From NCBI GenBank assembly GCA_903813345.2, contig CAIIXF020000012.1, positions 15,618,020 through 15,682,019 on the forward strand: a stretch of DNA of 64,000 nucleotides. The letters run 5' to 3'. This DNA comes from Owenia fusiformis (taxonomy: Eukaryota; Annelida; Polychaeta; Sabellida; Oweniidae). The notes under the pieces were generated by a model. The model was not told the DNA's origin. It made no database searches and saw nothing but the letters and a program-made list of their open reading frames with translations. The position numbers were made by a program, and so were the translations under genes. This document shows, in pieces, positions 47,301-59,600 of the stretch (position 1 is its first letter; every line of letters begins with the position of its first letter).

Positions 47301-50300
47301 GTAGGGGAACATGGGGCAAAACGGCCCTCTGGGGCAAAGTGGCCCATCGAAATATCTTTTGAACTATAAAAAGATGGTTCTTCAAAAGTCACAAAATCGA
47401 ATTTTGAAATATCTGCCACCTTCTCGACCGTCCATTTTTAACCAAGCAGCGTCTCGCTTTACGTAAGAGGTAATTCTACTTTTCACCCTCTTTTTTGGAA
47501 ATTACCCCTCTCACGAGAATCTCTCAAAAATCCAGCAACAATAGAATATCGTTTTGATTTAACATTTTACATAGAGTGTGCACATTTATTCTTTATTTGT
47601 AAAAATTTCGAGCTTCAAATATTAGGCAAATTAAAATGACGTCTATTTGAAAATTCACATGTCTTTGGGGCAAAACGGCCCACACATGTTATAACATACA
47701 AAAATCGTATTGTGCAAGAACAATTGGTTTTCAAATGTAACAATTTTAACATCTAGCTTGTGCCTTATTTCCTTCCGACACATATCGAATGACTAGAATT
47801 ATGGTAGGGGTTAAGAATACTTTATCTGTCAAAGGTTTGAACGTCTGAGATAAGATGTTTGTGGACGAGTCTTGTAATTGATTAATTTTGGTTTCAAAAC
47901 CCATGTAACAGAGGGTGGGCCGTTTTGCCCCACCCATGGGCCGTTTTGCCCCATTCTCGACAATATTTTTGACCATTGAAAAATCACAGAAGATAGTCCT
48001 AGGAAAGTATAAAACACTCGAAAAATGTAAACCACAAACCATTAATAAAGTGGAACATCAAAGTGCGCGATGATTGACAGATACGAAAATACCCCGTACA
48101 GAACAACTTAAAATTAAATTTTTTGGGCCGCTTTGCCCCATGTTCCCTTATTGGGCTTCGGAGTAATGACGTAAACCCACAGTCATGATACGTATACGCA
48201 CGATCCGTCTTTGAGGAACAACTAGGTGCTCGTAGAGTAGATTATCAAAGCGGATTGGAAGCCAGTATTCAAACTTGATCTTTCATTGCCTGTCTTTGGT
48301 CAATTTGGTTCCAGTGTTATTCATAATTTGAAGAACTGCCAAGGAAGCTTGAATATTACCATGATATTCGAATGTCCATCTTCCAACAAAAGACCTGGTC
48401 CAAAGAGAACCTCATAGAAATATTTTTTATTAAAATTCAAGTTCCACTCCAGGCAATGGAAGATCGAGTTTGAATGATGGCTGCCAATCCTTGGTAGAGC
48501 CTACCTATAGTATAAAGTGTGCGAAATGATAAACTAATTACTAGAATAGTAACCACATCTTCGAATTCCAAGTGGTTATAGTTGGATCAACTAAAACCTT
48601 GAGAATCAAGATGTAGTTACCACTAGTAAAGAGTATCATATATTCTTCCAGGTTGGCAGATATCCTACGAGCTTGCTTACCACGGTGACCCAACGACCTT
48701 TTCAGCAGCATCCAACGTGATGACCGCAAACATTACAGGGCTAATACCTAACAAATGGTACATCATCCAAGTTGCAGGTAATCTACCACATATAATCTTA
48801 ATGTTAGGGGGAGGGGGGGGGGGCATCAATGCCTCTGCCCTCCACAATCAAGTTTGAATTTATGTATAATTTAATGTGCAAATAAAAACAATTATTGTTG
48901 AATGGCCTCTGGAAATCTCAATATTGTTGAATGACCTCTAGACATATTTATATTGTTGAATGACTGATCTAGAAATCTCAATATTGTTGAATGACCTCTA
49001 GAAATCTCAATATTGTTGAATGACCTCTAGACATATTTATATTATTGAATGACTGATCCAGAAATTTCAATATTGTTGAATGACCTCTCGACATATTTAT
49101 ATTATTGAATGACTGATCCAGAAATCTCAATATTACTGAATGACTGATCCAGAAGTCTCAATATTATTGAATGGCTGATCTAGAAATTTCTATATTGTTG
49201 AATGGCCTCTAGACATATTTATATTATTGAATGACAGATCTAGAAATCCCAATATTGTTGATTGACCTCTAAAAATCTCAATATTATTGAATGACCTGAA
49301 CGAGCCACTGATCAATTATGTTGATCGACCACTGTAATATAGAATGACCTCAATGTGGTGAATGAACTCGTGACGAATGACTGTTGAGTGGACTCGTGAC
49401 GAATGACCTCTATAATATTGAATGAACTCGTGACGAATGACTGTTGAATGGACTCGTGACGAATGACCTGTATAATTTTGAATGAACTCGTGACGAATGA
49501 CTGTTGAATGGACTCGTGACGAATGACATGCATACTGTTAGATGAGATTTTGACGAATGACCTCTATAATGTTGATTGAACTCGTGACGAATGACCTCTA
49601 TAATGTTGAATGAACTCGTGACGAATAACCTCAATAGTCTTGAATGCACCCTACATGTTGGATGACTTCAATTACCAATAGACAATTCAAAATAAGTGAC
49701 CTCGCCTTTTATGATTGAAATACCATGGGATATTGTATCATTATGAAAATGTTTTATTTAGGTATCAACGCCATAGGTGTGGGACTCACGAGTAGTACAT
49801 GGGTACTCACGCTAGGTGGCACTCTCGAACCAGCTACCGCGGCCCCGGAGGACAGCATACCCTGCTACAATCTCCTCCCGCCAACTCTGGTGTTTGATTG
49901 GGTAGAAATGCCATGCTGGATCTACTTCATCATAATCTGTTCCCTGTTCTTCTTTTGTTTGCTGTTTGGTAAGTATAATTAACGTCCCTGCATGAGTCTT
50001 CCTAAATTTATTTGGTAACTTGTATAATACCACTTTTCGGGTTTTCTTCAAATTCGTAAACAGATGCTAGAGGGTAACCTTACCTTCTTCTGAGGCCACT
50101 GTATCGTGTTGGCTAGAGACTCGAGTAAGGGTAACCCTTTCTTTTGGTTGTCCTCTTGTTTGTTTTATTTTAGCCATCACTTTTATTTCTGCTAGTTTTA
50201 AAGATAAGTGTATCTCTACTTCTTGGTCAATCTGTAACTAGGCCTATATGATTATCAAAGTGTGTTGTTTTTATATTCACAGGTGTAGCAATGTGTGCCA

Positions 50301-51263
50301 TGTGCTGCAAAACTCCAGCAGGCGGGAAAGGTGACTCACCAGTCGTCGTCGTGCAAAGGTATGGACATGTTATTCACCAAAATTGAAGGAGTACAGGCCC
50401 GTAGCCAGGATTTGCCAAGGGGGAGGGGGGTCCGGCTTTCAAAAATTTCCAGGGGTGGTTCACATTTGACAATTTTGGCCCAAATGTGGCTAAAATTACT
50501 TGAGAAGTGCTCAAAATGGTGAAAAACGGCATGATTTTAAAATAATTTTTGGCCGGGGGGGGGGGGGGTTGCCCGAACCCTGCGAACCCCCCTGGCTACG
50601 GGTCTGACATCTTATTATGCTTATTCATTATAAAAATTACTAGGTCCATACTGAAATTGGAAATATACTTGAGAAGGTTAAGAGTAAAGGTATGGAATTG
50701 CAAGTCATAGATCACAGTCTCTTACGATCCTTATAACGGATGACCAAATCTAAAAGGCTTTGTAAAAATAATCGTACCTCGAACCCATGTGCCCACGATC
50801 GAGAGTTTGAGGGATTACTGTTCCAAGAGTGCTCTTTGTCTCTCAGACTTATATATGCCATAATGAAATTAAAAGTTAATCAAAGCTATCGCTTTTATAT
50901 TTTAGCACACCTGCCCAGCAAAACTGGGGGATGATACGTCAGGGGATCAATAACAAAACTATCCACCAGTCAATCGCTGAGGAGGATGACCAGGGAATCC
51001 TTCCCGGTGGTGTAGAGGAAGAAATCATAGATGAGAATAACGAATTACCTGGGGAGAATACCGAATTAGGTCGGGAGAGTACCAAATTAACGAGACAAAA
51101 CACTAAGATGGGAGATGACGGAATATTACAAGTTGCCGTCGACGAGGAATCGATTGTTGTTGAAACAGAAGATAAAATTAATTCAAGCCGCCAATCTTTG
51201 ACGTCAGCTCGAAAGAAGTCATCAGTCTCTCCAGCACCACAAGATCTAACTGAAATAGTGTAA
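44381..51263 (+). CDS. Single-pass membrane protein with two fibronectin type III domains
   Basis: Eight exons, GT-AG and in phase: 44381-44432, 44934-45097, 46102-46243, 46969-47073, 48652-48777, 49762-49968, 50283-50358, 50906-51263, giving 409 aa. Residues 1-20 are a signal peptide (MSPTVFAVFCVLVAVHN). Residues about 24-118 form one FN3 domain (TPSNLVVNVISSTVLVINWD, YRIYMDRLD, YGEYNVSVLAVSADGDGP). Residues about 121-215 form a second (GPQNITGVPDYYWIAVEWES, WQISYELAYHG, ITGLIPNKWYIIQVAGINAI). Each domain is split between two exons. A Cys-rich, Pro-rich stem (231-248) leads to a membrane helix (about 249-271, WIYFIIICSLFFFCLLF) and a CAMCC cluster that may be palmitoylated. The roughly 135-aa cytoplasmic tail has four 7-residue units (NNELPGE, NTELGRE, STKLTRQ, NTKMGDD). 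It has no kinase or phosphatase domain. A cell-surface adhesion or receptor role is inferred; I know no orthologue. Confidence 0.88.
46504..46688. mobile_element. MITE of the CAGGCCCGTAGCCAGG family, copy 3
   Basis: Ends CTTGCCCGTAGCCAG and CTGGCTACGGGCCTG; 'acatc' flanks both sides (5 bp). It contains G-rich 'caggggggggggagc' and 'aaaaactgcatgattttgg', the latter shared inverted with copy 1. It is in FN3-gene intron 3. Confidence 0.82.
47304..48151. mobile_element. ~850-bp inverted-repeat element in FN3-gene intron 4
   Basis: The left end GGGGAACATGGGGCAAAACG is matched inverted at 48131-48147 (CTTTGCCCCATGTTCCC). 'tgggtttcggagta' (47290-47303) and 'tgggcttcggagta' (48152-48165) flank it, a 14-bp near-perfect direct repeat. 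The word GGGGCAAAACGGCCCA recurs several times inside in both orientations. No transposase frame is seen. Confidence 0.7.
48875..49640. repeat. Complex tandem repeats in FN3-gene intron 5
   Basis: The first half alternates 'tattgttgaatgacctctag' and 'tattattgaatgactgatc' units. The second half is built of 'gaatgaactcgtgacgaatg' and 'actgttgaatggactcgtga' units. Both share a 'ttgaatga' core, so one array appears to have evolved into the other. Frames read through it are repeat artefacts. Confidence 0.85.
50394..50606. mobile_element. MITE of the CAGGCCCGTAGCCAGG family, copy 4
   Basis: Ends CAGGCCCGTAGCCAGG and CCTGGCTACGGGTCTG. It holds a G run of about 14 and shares 'gagaagtgctcaaaatggtg' inverted with copy 1. 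No clear 5-bp duplication remains. It is in FN3-gene intron 7. Confidence 0.8.
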
Positions 51264-52249
51264 CTTGGGCAGTGCAAACATTGATTAGATTATTCTTAGT
51301 TTAACGTTACACTAGGCTATATGTCCTTGATCATATAGGCATATCTTTTGTAAATAATGATGATCTAAAATGTAGAAACATTCTCATACGCAGCTTTTTC
51401 ACATTTTGCATGGCTCTAAATAAGCTCGTAATATCCATAGCCATTCAAAGATTGTTAAAGGTCTGGCTTCTCGGGATTTTTCAACTTCATAAAAAGGAAA
51501 TCTTGAGGATGGCGTTCAAGTGAAACTCCATATTTATGGGACAAGAATAATGTGGATTATTCCGCATGATCACTGTGGTTGCCTGTTATGCATGGCTGAC
51601 AATTTCCACATCTATGGTCATAGAAACCATTTATGTAGCATTGTGTTTAAGTTCGATGTCTGCCAATAGTACTACATACTAAATAGAAGATACTAGTACG
51701 TTATTTACATAGCAACTGTTAAAAAGAACAATTACACCTGAATAGCCGAGCAAATCTCCAATATTATGTTACTTATCGATGATTATGTGAACGATCTCTT
51801 CGAGATCTGTCACAGACTTCCATGTTAAAAAAGCTCGAAATGTGACTACTTGCCGATCCGAATACTTCTGGTCGGTCCCCGTGACATCAAATATCATTAA
51901 CATAGTCAAAGCCTGAAGTTAGTTGATGATCGAATATTATTGTACATTACTACTAAAAATATATTTCAGATTTCAGAACTCTACGGTAGGAACCGTTTTC
52001 AATGTTAATATTTTTTTAAATGTTGTAAATAGACTTTTTAAAATTGATAATATAACTTATGTGTTAAATGATAATCATCTGTTTTCAGTTGGGATTTGTA
52101 AATACAACATTTGGACATTCAAAGTTCAATGTATTCAATGATAATACATTTTGTACATTTGTAATTGATTAAAACATTTGTTTCTGTTGATGTTTTTTAT
52201 TCCAATTTAAAATTTTGTTCATTGTAGACCATATGTAATGTCACGACGT
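51264..52249. other. Converging 3' ends of the FN3 gene and the 116-aa gene
   Basis: This is the probable 3' UTR of the FN3 gene. A minus-strand AATAAA (complement of tttatt at 52196-52201) lies about 50 bp beyond the stop of the 116-aa gene and fits as its polyadenylation signal. No other gene is seen. Confidence 0.5.
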
Positions 52250-54397
52250 TTATGACGATATTGATGTTCTTATTTCAACCTCGTCTAAACTAGAACCAGA
52301 TGAAGAGGCTCGAGAGTAAGATGGTGTCCTTGGCTCTAATGAAGTCGTGCTCGATAAATTCGTTAAACCTGGAATCAGAAAAAACATGCACCTGTCAGGG
52401 TTATGAGACATAGACAGAACAGCAGTTATTCTCACTCTTAAAGGCAGGGCTCCACTATAAAAGCAGAATGTCAGTTAGAAAAGTTAATGAGTTAATGAAA
52501 ACACAGAATGAAATCCTGTGCTAAGAGCTGATGTGAAAAAGTCAGTCCACGCCAGTGGGGGTCGATGTAATAGCATGTTTGAAAATTTAAATGTCCACAG
52601 AATCTGACACCTCAAACCTGTTTTTCCATATATCTCTAGTATTTTGCATGGAATCAGCTAAACCTTTGTTACAGTTATTCATGAATATATTCTAAATCTG
52701 ATGGTAGTTTTAAATTTAAATAGTAGTTCCTATCTGGCTTGAAAAATGTAAAGTAATATATAAAACTGTTATAGCAGTTATATAATAGGCTGCATTGAAA
52801 TAGGGTTGTGGTTTAATTTACCATATGGTAAGGAATCAATGCCTTTAAAGGGGGGGGGGGGGGGGGGCACCGATCTGCTATAACCGAAGATGGTCGAGCG
52901 AAATGCGAAATTTCAATTCTGCCCGGCTACGGTTATCTTTGACCATTTTCGGTTCCCGTTATCCTTAGAACAAGATGCCTTTAATTTGTGTTGAGAAATC
53001 TTGAAGAATTTCATCCCTGTTGATGAGTTTAACACTGGCTTTCAAGACACTAGTATATAGCCAATGGTTTTATGACAGAATCCCTTCTTTGACCTTAACG
53101 ATTCTCTTCATTTTTATCATGCTTCATCCGAACTTCTTCCTTATGATTTTGTAAATGAAATGTTTTCTCATTTATACCATGCTCTACCTTTAACACAGAT
53201 ACTTGGAGACAGCCTCCAAAAGCAGAACTAAAATTAAACAATGGCATATTTCCTTGTTACTAGTACACCTCGTGTGTAGTATTTATATGCCCTTCAAGTT
53301 CCCAAACTTAACAATGGCGTTTTCTTTACCTGAATTTCTCATTGACCGTCCAGACGTGCCACTGTTTGGTTGCATGTTAAGTGTCAGTTTGTGATATGCC
53401 TTGCTTCGATGTAACGTGCTGAAAATATGGAAGCAATACCATATGTAACTTATAGCATTGTCACTATATATGATTGTAGGATCACTCCCTTGGATGAAGA
53501 GACTGATAAATCAGAATGTATTAAAGGCAGAATCAGATTTATGGGGGTGACATAATTACAAGCAACATGCACAATTGGCCAACCAGTCTATTCCTTACAA
53601 TCTCAAATACAATATCTCCTAAAAGATTCACAATATGTTATAGATTGGTGAAGTTATAATGGATTCAAAGTGCAAAAATGGGTGAAAAATGTTTAAATTC
53701 TCCTAAATAATAAGAATGGTAACCATTCTTATAGAAAAATACTACATTATTGTAAAAATTCAGTTTTCCTGAATTAAAGTGCGAATTTTCGGGGATTTTT
53801 AGAAAATAGGATATAAATAATTACAGGTATGGAAACCCATTTGAACTTACAGAAGTGCTCAAAATAATGTTTTTTCTTACTAAGTCTAAACTACAAGATC
53901 TATCAACAATGTACGTTTCCATAAATAGGATCAAATAAAACGATCAAATATTAATGGTCATTCCCCTGTGTTAGAGACGAAGTTCAGAAATTCATCAGAT
54001 TATCTCACCAATAAACCCCAAACAAACAAACAAACAAACAATCAAAGAAACAAACAAATGAAACAAGCAACTCAACTAAAGCTTAGGGTGAGTTATTTTA
54101 TAACTTAATTCGGAATTAAGGCTACACGTAAGTGTGTGTCATGAAAAGCAAGGTATAAATATCAGCGTCCCACTTGATACAGCCTGACATTCCTACGTAA
54201 CACATTTAACCTTTGAATGATTTTATTCCAAGATGTAACACGTAACATTCTTACATCGTTGAATCACCGTGTCCTCCATCCGTATTTTGTGGTTCGCATG
54301 ATTGTGGGCCGCGTGATTGGGGTCCTGAAATGGCACTGCTCCTCGACCTCGAAGCGGTCGATTGGGTCCTCCGAACTGGAGTTTCATGGCCTGGCAT
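52250..54397 (-). CDS. Unrecognised Ser-rich 116-aa protein, three exons
   Basis: Exons 54255-54397, 53330-53418 and 52250-52368 join in phase (ACG AT|C, TCA G|GT) with strong donors (GTAAGA, GTAAAG) and CAG acceptors. The ATG at 54397 sits in a good context (acaaaaATGC). The protein starts MPGHETPVRRTQSTASRSRS, continues with a middle exon TLHRSKAYHKLTLNMQPNSG, and ends in a Ser/Thr-rich segment (LSSTTSLEP, SYSRASSSGSSLDEVEIRT) with the C-terminus SISS. It is basic in the first half and acidic near the end, with no signal peptide, membrane helix or known domain; probably disordered. Each exon is short, so it is easily missed, but three exons that keep one frame across two good introns argue it is real. 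A minus-strand AATAAA follows about 50 bp after the stop. I know no homologue. Confidence 0.65.
54019..54062. repeat. (CAAA)n microsatellite
   Basis: Five uninterrupted 'caaa' units followed by interrupted ones, in intron 1 of the 116-aa gene. Confidence 0.9.
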
Positions 54398-55002
54398 TTT
54401 TGTTGTTGTTTTGTTTTTCCCAAAGGATTTGTTTTCCGTTCACTTTTGCGTAGTGATAGTTGGGAGGCATTGATGACGACACAATTATGAAAAATAATGA
54501 TAACAATTAAGATTCTCAAAAATGATTTGTACTTGTAAAATTCATCTTTATTTTCGCCGATAATGGAAAGATCTTTTCAAAGAATTGTGTTATCATTATT
54601 CAAAACTTTGTCGTCATCATTGTCTACCAATGATGACTTCGCAGAGATCCAGTCCCTATTGGTAGTAGGCTCAAAGAATAAATGAGTATTTATTGAGCCT
54701 AGACACCAAGAAGAGGTAATCTGGCAGAGGTCCGTGCCTGCTCAGAGTATACTTTATCCATAAGACGAAATATGGCCTTTCCTTGGAGGATTTCAATAAT
54801 ACTTCTGGATCTATTGGGAAAACGGCAATTTTGCAGCTGATATATATTCTATAATTTTGACATTTGCCCTAAAATATACATATCGTCAACCATAGAAGGA
54901 TTTTGAATCTGCTGGTGTCAAATTAATCAAGAAAATTTATCTTCAAGCACTCAAGTATGTTTTAGGGTAAATGCTCAAATTATAAAAAATATTGACCTTT
55001 TT
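54398..55002. other. Upstream of the 116-aa gene; repeats only
   Basis: It holds the dispersed repeat at about 54640-54745 (partner at 38341) and a foldback of about 160 bp at 54841-55000 whose arms share 'acatttgccctaaaa' and its complement. No coding exon is seen. Confidence 0.5.
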
Positions 55003-55830
55003 AGCTCACATGGTGAGCTATTGCAATCACTCACTTGTCCGTCTGTCTGTCCGTCTATCCGTCTGTCAACAATTGACCAGTTTTAGAACCTCTGTCAATA
55101 GGATTCCCGTTTTAAATTATTTTTGTTCAACATCAATGTAGGAAAAAAACCTATGACTCCTGGTTCAAAAGCTCCCCTATGTTCAAAATGGCCACCATTT
55201 TTGTCTCGCGAAATTCACTTTTGGACCATTTGTTTTAAAACCTGTGTCTATAGGATTCCCATTTTAAGTATATTTGTTGAACATCAATACAGAAAACTCC
55301 CTTAATCGAAAGCTCGCCTATTTTTAAAATGGCCACCATTTTTGTCACGCGAAATTTCACTTTTGGCCCATTTCCTAGTTTTACAAGTAATTTCAGGTGT
55401 CCTGCATTGTAAAAAGTCATGTCACTGTAAATAGTAGTTATATTAAATACTTTTGATACAAAAAATTGGCAAAACATTTTATCCGTTTTTTATTTTGAGC
55501 CATTTTAGTTAACATTGATTTCGGATTCCCGTTTTAAGTTATTTTTGTTCAACATCAATGTTGAAAACTCCTCTATGACTCCTGGTCCAAAAGCCGACCT
55601 ATCTTCAAAATGGTCATTATTTTTGTCTCGCCAAATTCACTTTTGGGCCATTTCCTAGCTATACAAATAATTTCAGGTGTCCTGCATTGTAAAAAGCCAT
55701 GTCACTGTAAAGAGTAGTTAATTTTAAATAGTTAAAATCGGCAAAAATTACATCCATTTTTTTATTTTCTGCCATTTTAGCTAGCCACCATTCACATTTG
55801 AGCAACACCATGTGAGCCCAGTACCCATGG
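55003..55830. repeat. ~830-bp dispersed element with internal repeats
   Basis: It opens 'tagctcacatggtgagctat' and closes near 'aacaccatgtgagccc', a weak inverted pair. It contains a 'tgtccgtctgtctgtccgtc' tract and three diverged copies of a block with 'aggattcccgttttaa', 'ttgttcaacatcaat' and 'caaaatggccaccatttttg'. A related fragment lies at about 59935-60140, interrupted by the LINE at 60152. No protein is encoded. Confidence 0.65.
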
Positions 55831-56143
55831 TAGTATTTATGTACATTTTATACTTGTAACATTTTTATTGAGCCACTCTGTATAATGTGATAATATACGT
55901 TCATGGGTGAACCGAACTCACCGTCAATAATCTATGGGCAGAATCCAACTTATTATAATCAATTGCTTTTAAAAGGCATTTTATTCCTAAAATTCAAGAT
56001 CTTTGACGGATTTACAATGTGAACAAAATAATATCGTCCTATTTATTAATTTAATAAATTATTTATTATCCAATATTTTCGGTAGAATACTGATCATTGT
56101 CTTGTTGTTCAATGATAAATAAATCATCCCAATTTCAGTGTGG

Positions 56144-56568
56144 CTATTTCTCGACAGGTGGCATCATATACCTGAAATAACACATTTGGGAAATAAATTA
56201 TGAACATATTTTCCATTACAAACTTCAATTACAATTTAGTTTGAAAAGTTGTGAATTTATTAAAATCGCAAAATATTAACATTGACTTTAACATGTGATT
56301 AATCAGCGAATATAGATGATACGTACTGTGTCTGATGAACAGTGAGCTCGCTGTAAATTGGAAGATGATAACTCTTACTAGTGTACCTTTGGGCCTTCTT
56401 TGACATCTTGCGCTCGTTATTCTTTGCTGGTATTAAGTTTTTCTTCGACCATCTCTTTTCAGTGAACGTATTTTGTAATTTTGGCTCACTCTCTGGATGA
56501 TACGGCGAACAAAAGCGTGATTTTTTGTTTGAGTACAAAACTAAGCGTTCGGTTTCGTTGTGTTGTAT
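56144..56568 (-). CDS. Candidate extra 3' exons of the TSSK-like kinase
   Basis: Segment 56327-56568 starts after 'ttatttag' and is open for 80 codons plus 2 bases (KKSRFCSPYHPESEPKLQ, SKKAQRYTSKSYHLPIYSEL). It then meets a GTACGT donor that joins in phase to 56144-56171, ending QYMMPPVEK-stop. Its basic, disordered style matches the kinase tail just upstream. To be included, the previous exon would have to end before its stop, for example at AAAAAG|GTAAAA (56723), which is in phase. It may be an alternative or the main 3' end. Confidence 0.5.
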
Positions 56569-56662
56569 CTAAATAATAGAATGATACAACATTCAAAATT
56601 TTCTCTTTTACTTTAATTCAATTCAATTCAATTCAAATGGGCGTTGAAATCTAGAACCTCTA

Positions 56663-59600
56663 TTATATCACGTCATTTTGATCAATTACAAATGGCCGTA
56701 TGGATGACCGTTTCGTTTTTACCTTTTTAATTGGTGAAGTTCGACCACATTTTCTGAATGGGAGTGCGTTTGTGATCTTCATTGGACATGTACTGACAGA
56801 TGCGTTATAGGCGACCAAATTCATCTCCTTGCGTGTGTGACCTTTATGGACATCAAGATGAATAGGGGGCGCCATACGTGTAGCCATGGGGACTTTATTC
56901 ATTTGTTGAATAGGGTGCACATCATCTAGGCACTGAGTCAATGTACTTCTTGGTTTCGATTCCTTTTTGTCGTATGATGGTTTCTGCATTTGAGATGGGG
57001 TTTTCGATTTTCTATTTGAATTTCCTGGATCGAAAATAAAAACGTTGGTTCCCAACTCATTTTTAGCGGTACTAAGGTTATTAGGCACGGGTGTTTCGAG
57101 CTGTTTTGAGACCCCTTCAGTTGTATCACGCGCTGACTTGGAAAATCTTCTGCTCTTAGATCGGTTATGTGAGTTGTTAGATGCTTTTTCGATAGATTCA
57201 CCACAGTGTTCAAACTTTTTGTGCAAACCAGTCGTCAAAGGTGGGTGAGGTTTCATCTTATCGGTTCTCATTTCAACTGGTGTTTTATGTATGTCAGAAC
57301 CATCTTGTAGACATTTCATTGTGATTGTTTCTGCTAAATCGTGCCTCGTGATAACTGTGGTCAGCTTTCTTTGGGGGCTCAAGCAACTCTGCGGCGGCGG
57401 CGTTTTCATTTTTCGACGATAAGCCCCGTGGCTCCTGATATCAACCTTTGGAGTCTGAAAGAACGGGAAAAATACAATGTTAAAAGGCATATCATTGCTT
57501 GATCTTACAGGCTTGTAGAAAAATCTCCTCAATAATTTTGACGCATATTTTATTATATAATATATTTTCTAGGGTTTGGATATTTTGATACTCCTGGAAT
57601 TCAAAAAAAGTTTTTTGCAAAAGTTTTGTATTTTTTTACAATATGCGATAACAAACGTACCAAACTATAGCATCTTGATTTGTACTGAAGTCCTACGTGC
57701 GGCTGAATCCCTGTAATCCAAGGTTCCTTTAAGATGTCACAAACCTTCGGTCGTTTCCGTGGATTGTGTTGCAAAATCTTTCGACAAAACCGAATGCAAT
57801 CTGTAAGGAAATAATTCAATGGATAAGCGGTGAAACTGCAATAACTGAATAACAAACTGTCGAGGAACTCTACTAAGGTGGCTCAATACTTCATCATCAT
57901 CATTAAAGTACAAGATGCAACCAACGTACTCATGAAATGTGCGAAAATATCAAAGTTTGGGGTAACGGGAATTCGTTTTCCTGTTATCGTGTTTTTCATA
58001 CATATTCGTCTTTCTCCCTTTGGCACCCACATGTGCATATTTTTCACGAATCGAATCAATGGAAAATATCACATTCAAGTCAAAACACGCGATAAACATC
58101 TTAAATTAATACCTAACGAAATGTGTTTTTGAAAGGTTATTCTTTGAAGTCTCATGTCGTCGTCTATTGTTTGCGGCACTTTGGTGTCATCAAACGGCAA
58201 CTTTCCATTCAACATGGCGCAGAGGACGACGCCTCTGGAAATAAAGCGTTACAACAAAAACGAAAACAAGAGACGCTTTAAACATGCAACAGAAAATGGC
58301 CGAGAATATAGCCTAGATATACGGCTCGGTTACTTTCATAAAACTGTATGAAAATTAATCATCGATCATTATCACACTACTATACCTTGCATTTGGTGTT
58401 CATGAGCAACCCATTTGGCTTATTAGTAATGATTATGCATTTGTTTTTATTTGTCTGTTCCTTATGAATGATTTATCGGTTGAAAATTAGATGCTAGTAA
58501 GGCACTTTCAAAAATATATTAAACAATTCAATTAGACAAACAAAGTACCTTATGCATTTCTAAGTGTTAGGTACAGTAGTGTGATTATAAGCGCTCGTCA
58601 TATAGATGGCGTATGTTGTACTTTTCAAAACACCTTGAGTGTTTTTTATTATCAATAGCAGTAGATATGATCTTCTATACCATCCTTTTACTCACATACT
58701 CCATACATCTGCAAGTTCACCGTCATAGTTTTGATTCTGAATTATTTCAGGACACGCGTATGCGTATGAGCCACACCAGGTTTTCAGCAGGGCTTTATAT
58801 TCACCAACCGTTACATCGCTCCGCCATGCTTTTATACGACACGCAAATCCAAAATCTATAATTACATATACTAAATGAATTTGTTTAAGAAACCTTTATT
58901 ATCTATTGTGAAAAAAGAGAAAAACGAAAAATCTCATGTTTTGGCAATGGTTAGAATAAAATCATGTGTCTTGGCAATGGTCAGAATATAATCCTGTGTC
59001 TTGGAATGGTCAGAATAAAATCCTGTGTCTTGGCAATGGTCAGAATAAAATCATGTGTCTTAGCAATGGGGAGAATTAAAGCTGGTGTCTTGAAAGTGGG
59101 AAGAATAAAATCATATATTTGCACTATAGTTTAATACAATATGGCCCTCCATATGAGCGCCATTGATATATTGTTATGTATTCTCTTCGATGAACTAATC
59201 CTATACCTTGGGATATGAAATACGTACCCGTTAACTTTATATTCTTTTCATTATCTATGAGAATATTCTCACACTTTAAATCCCTAGAAATATAAATACA
59301 ACATTATTTTATAGATTATTAATGAACCAAATGAAGCTTCTTCCTATGCCTTTAATCCTAAATCCACGATATAGTGACATGATAATATTTACATATGTTT
59401 TCAGTATAACTCTAAAGGTATTTAAAAAGTGATCTATATGTTTTGGGCTTTTTGTGAATCTTTTTATTTATCTTTTAAACATAAAGTTTTGCAATCAGCC
59501 TTATACTCAACCCAAGAAATTCCAATCATGAGATAATAACTAAATACGATTATATAATCAATATACAATGACTTTGTGCGTGTACAATGACGCCATTACC

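Noticed and set aside
49312-49649. Minus-strand frames with VIRHES and FVTSSF repeats
   Set aside because: Produced by the intronic tandem repeat; no start context, splice structure or known domain.
54217-54519. Minus-strand frame starting MRILIVIIIFHN with a signal-like segment
   Set aside because: The overlapping frame starting MPGHETP splices in phase to two further exons; the signal-like frame does not.
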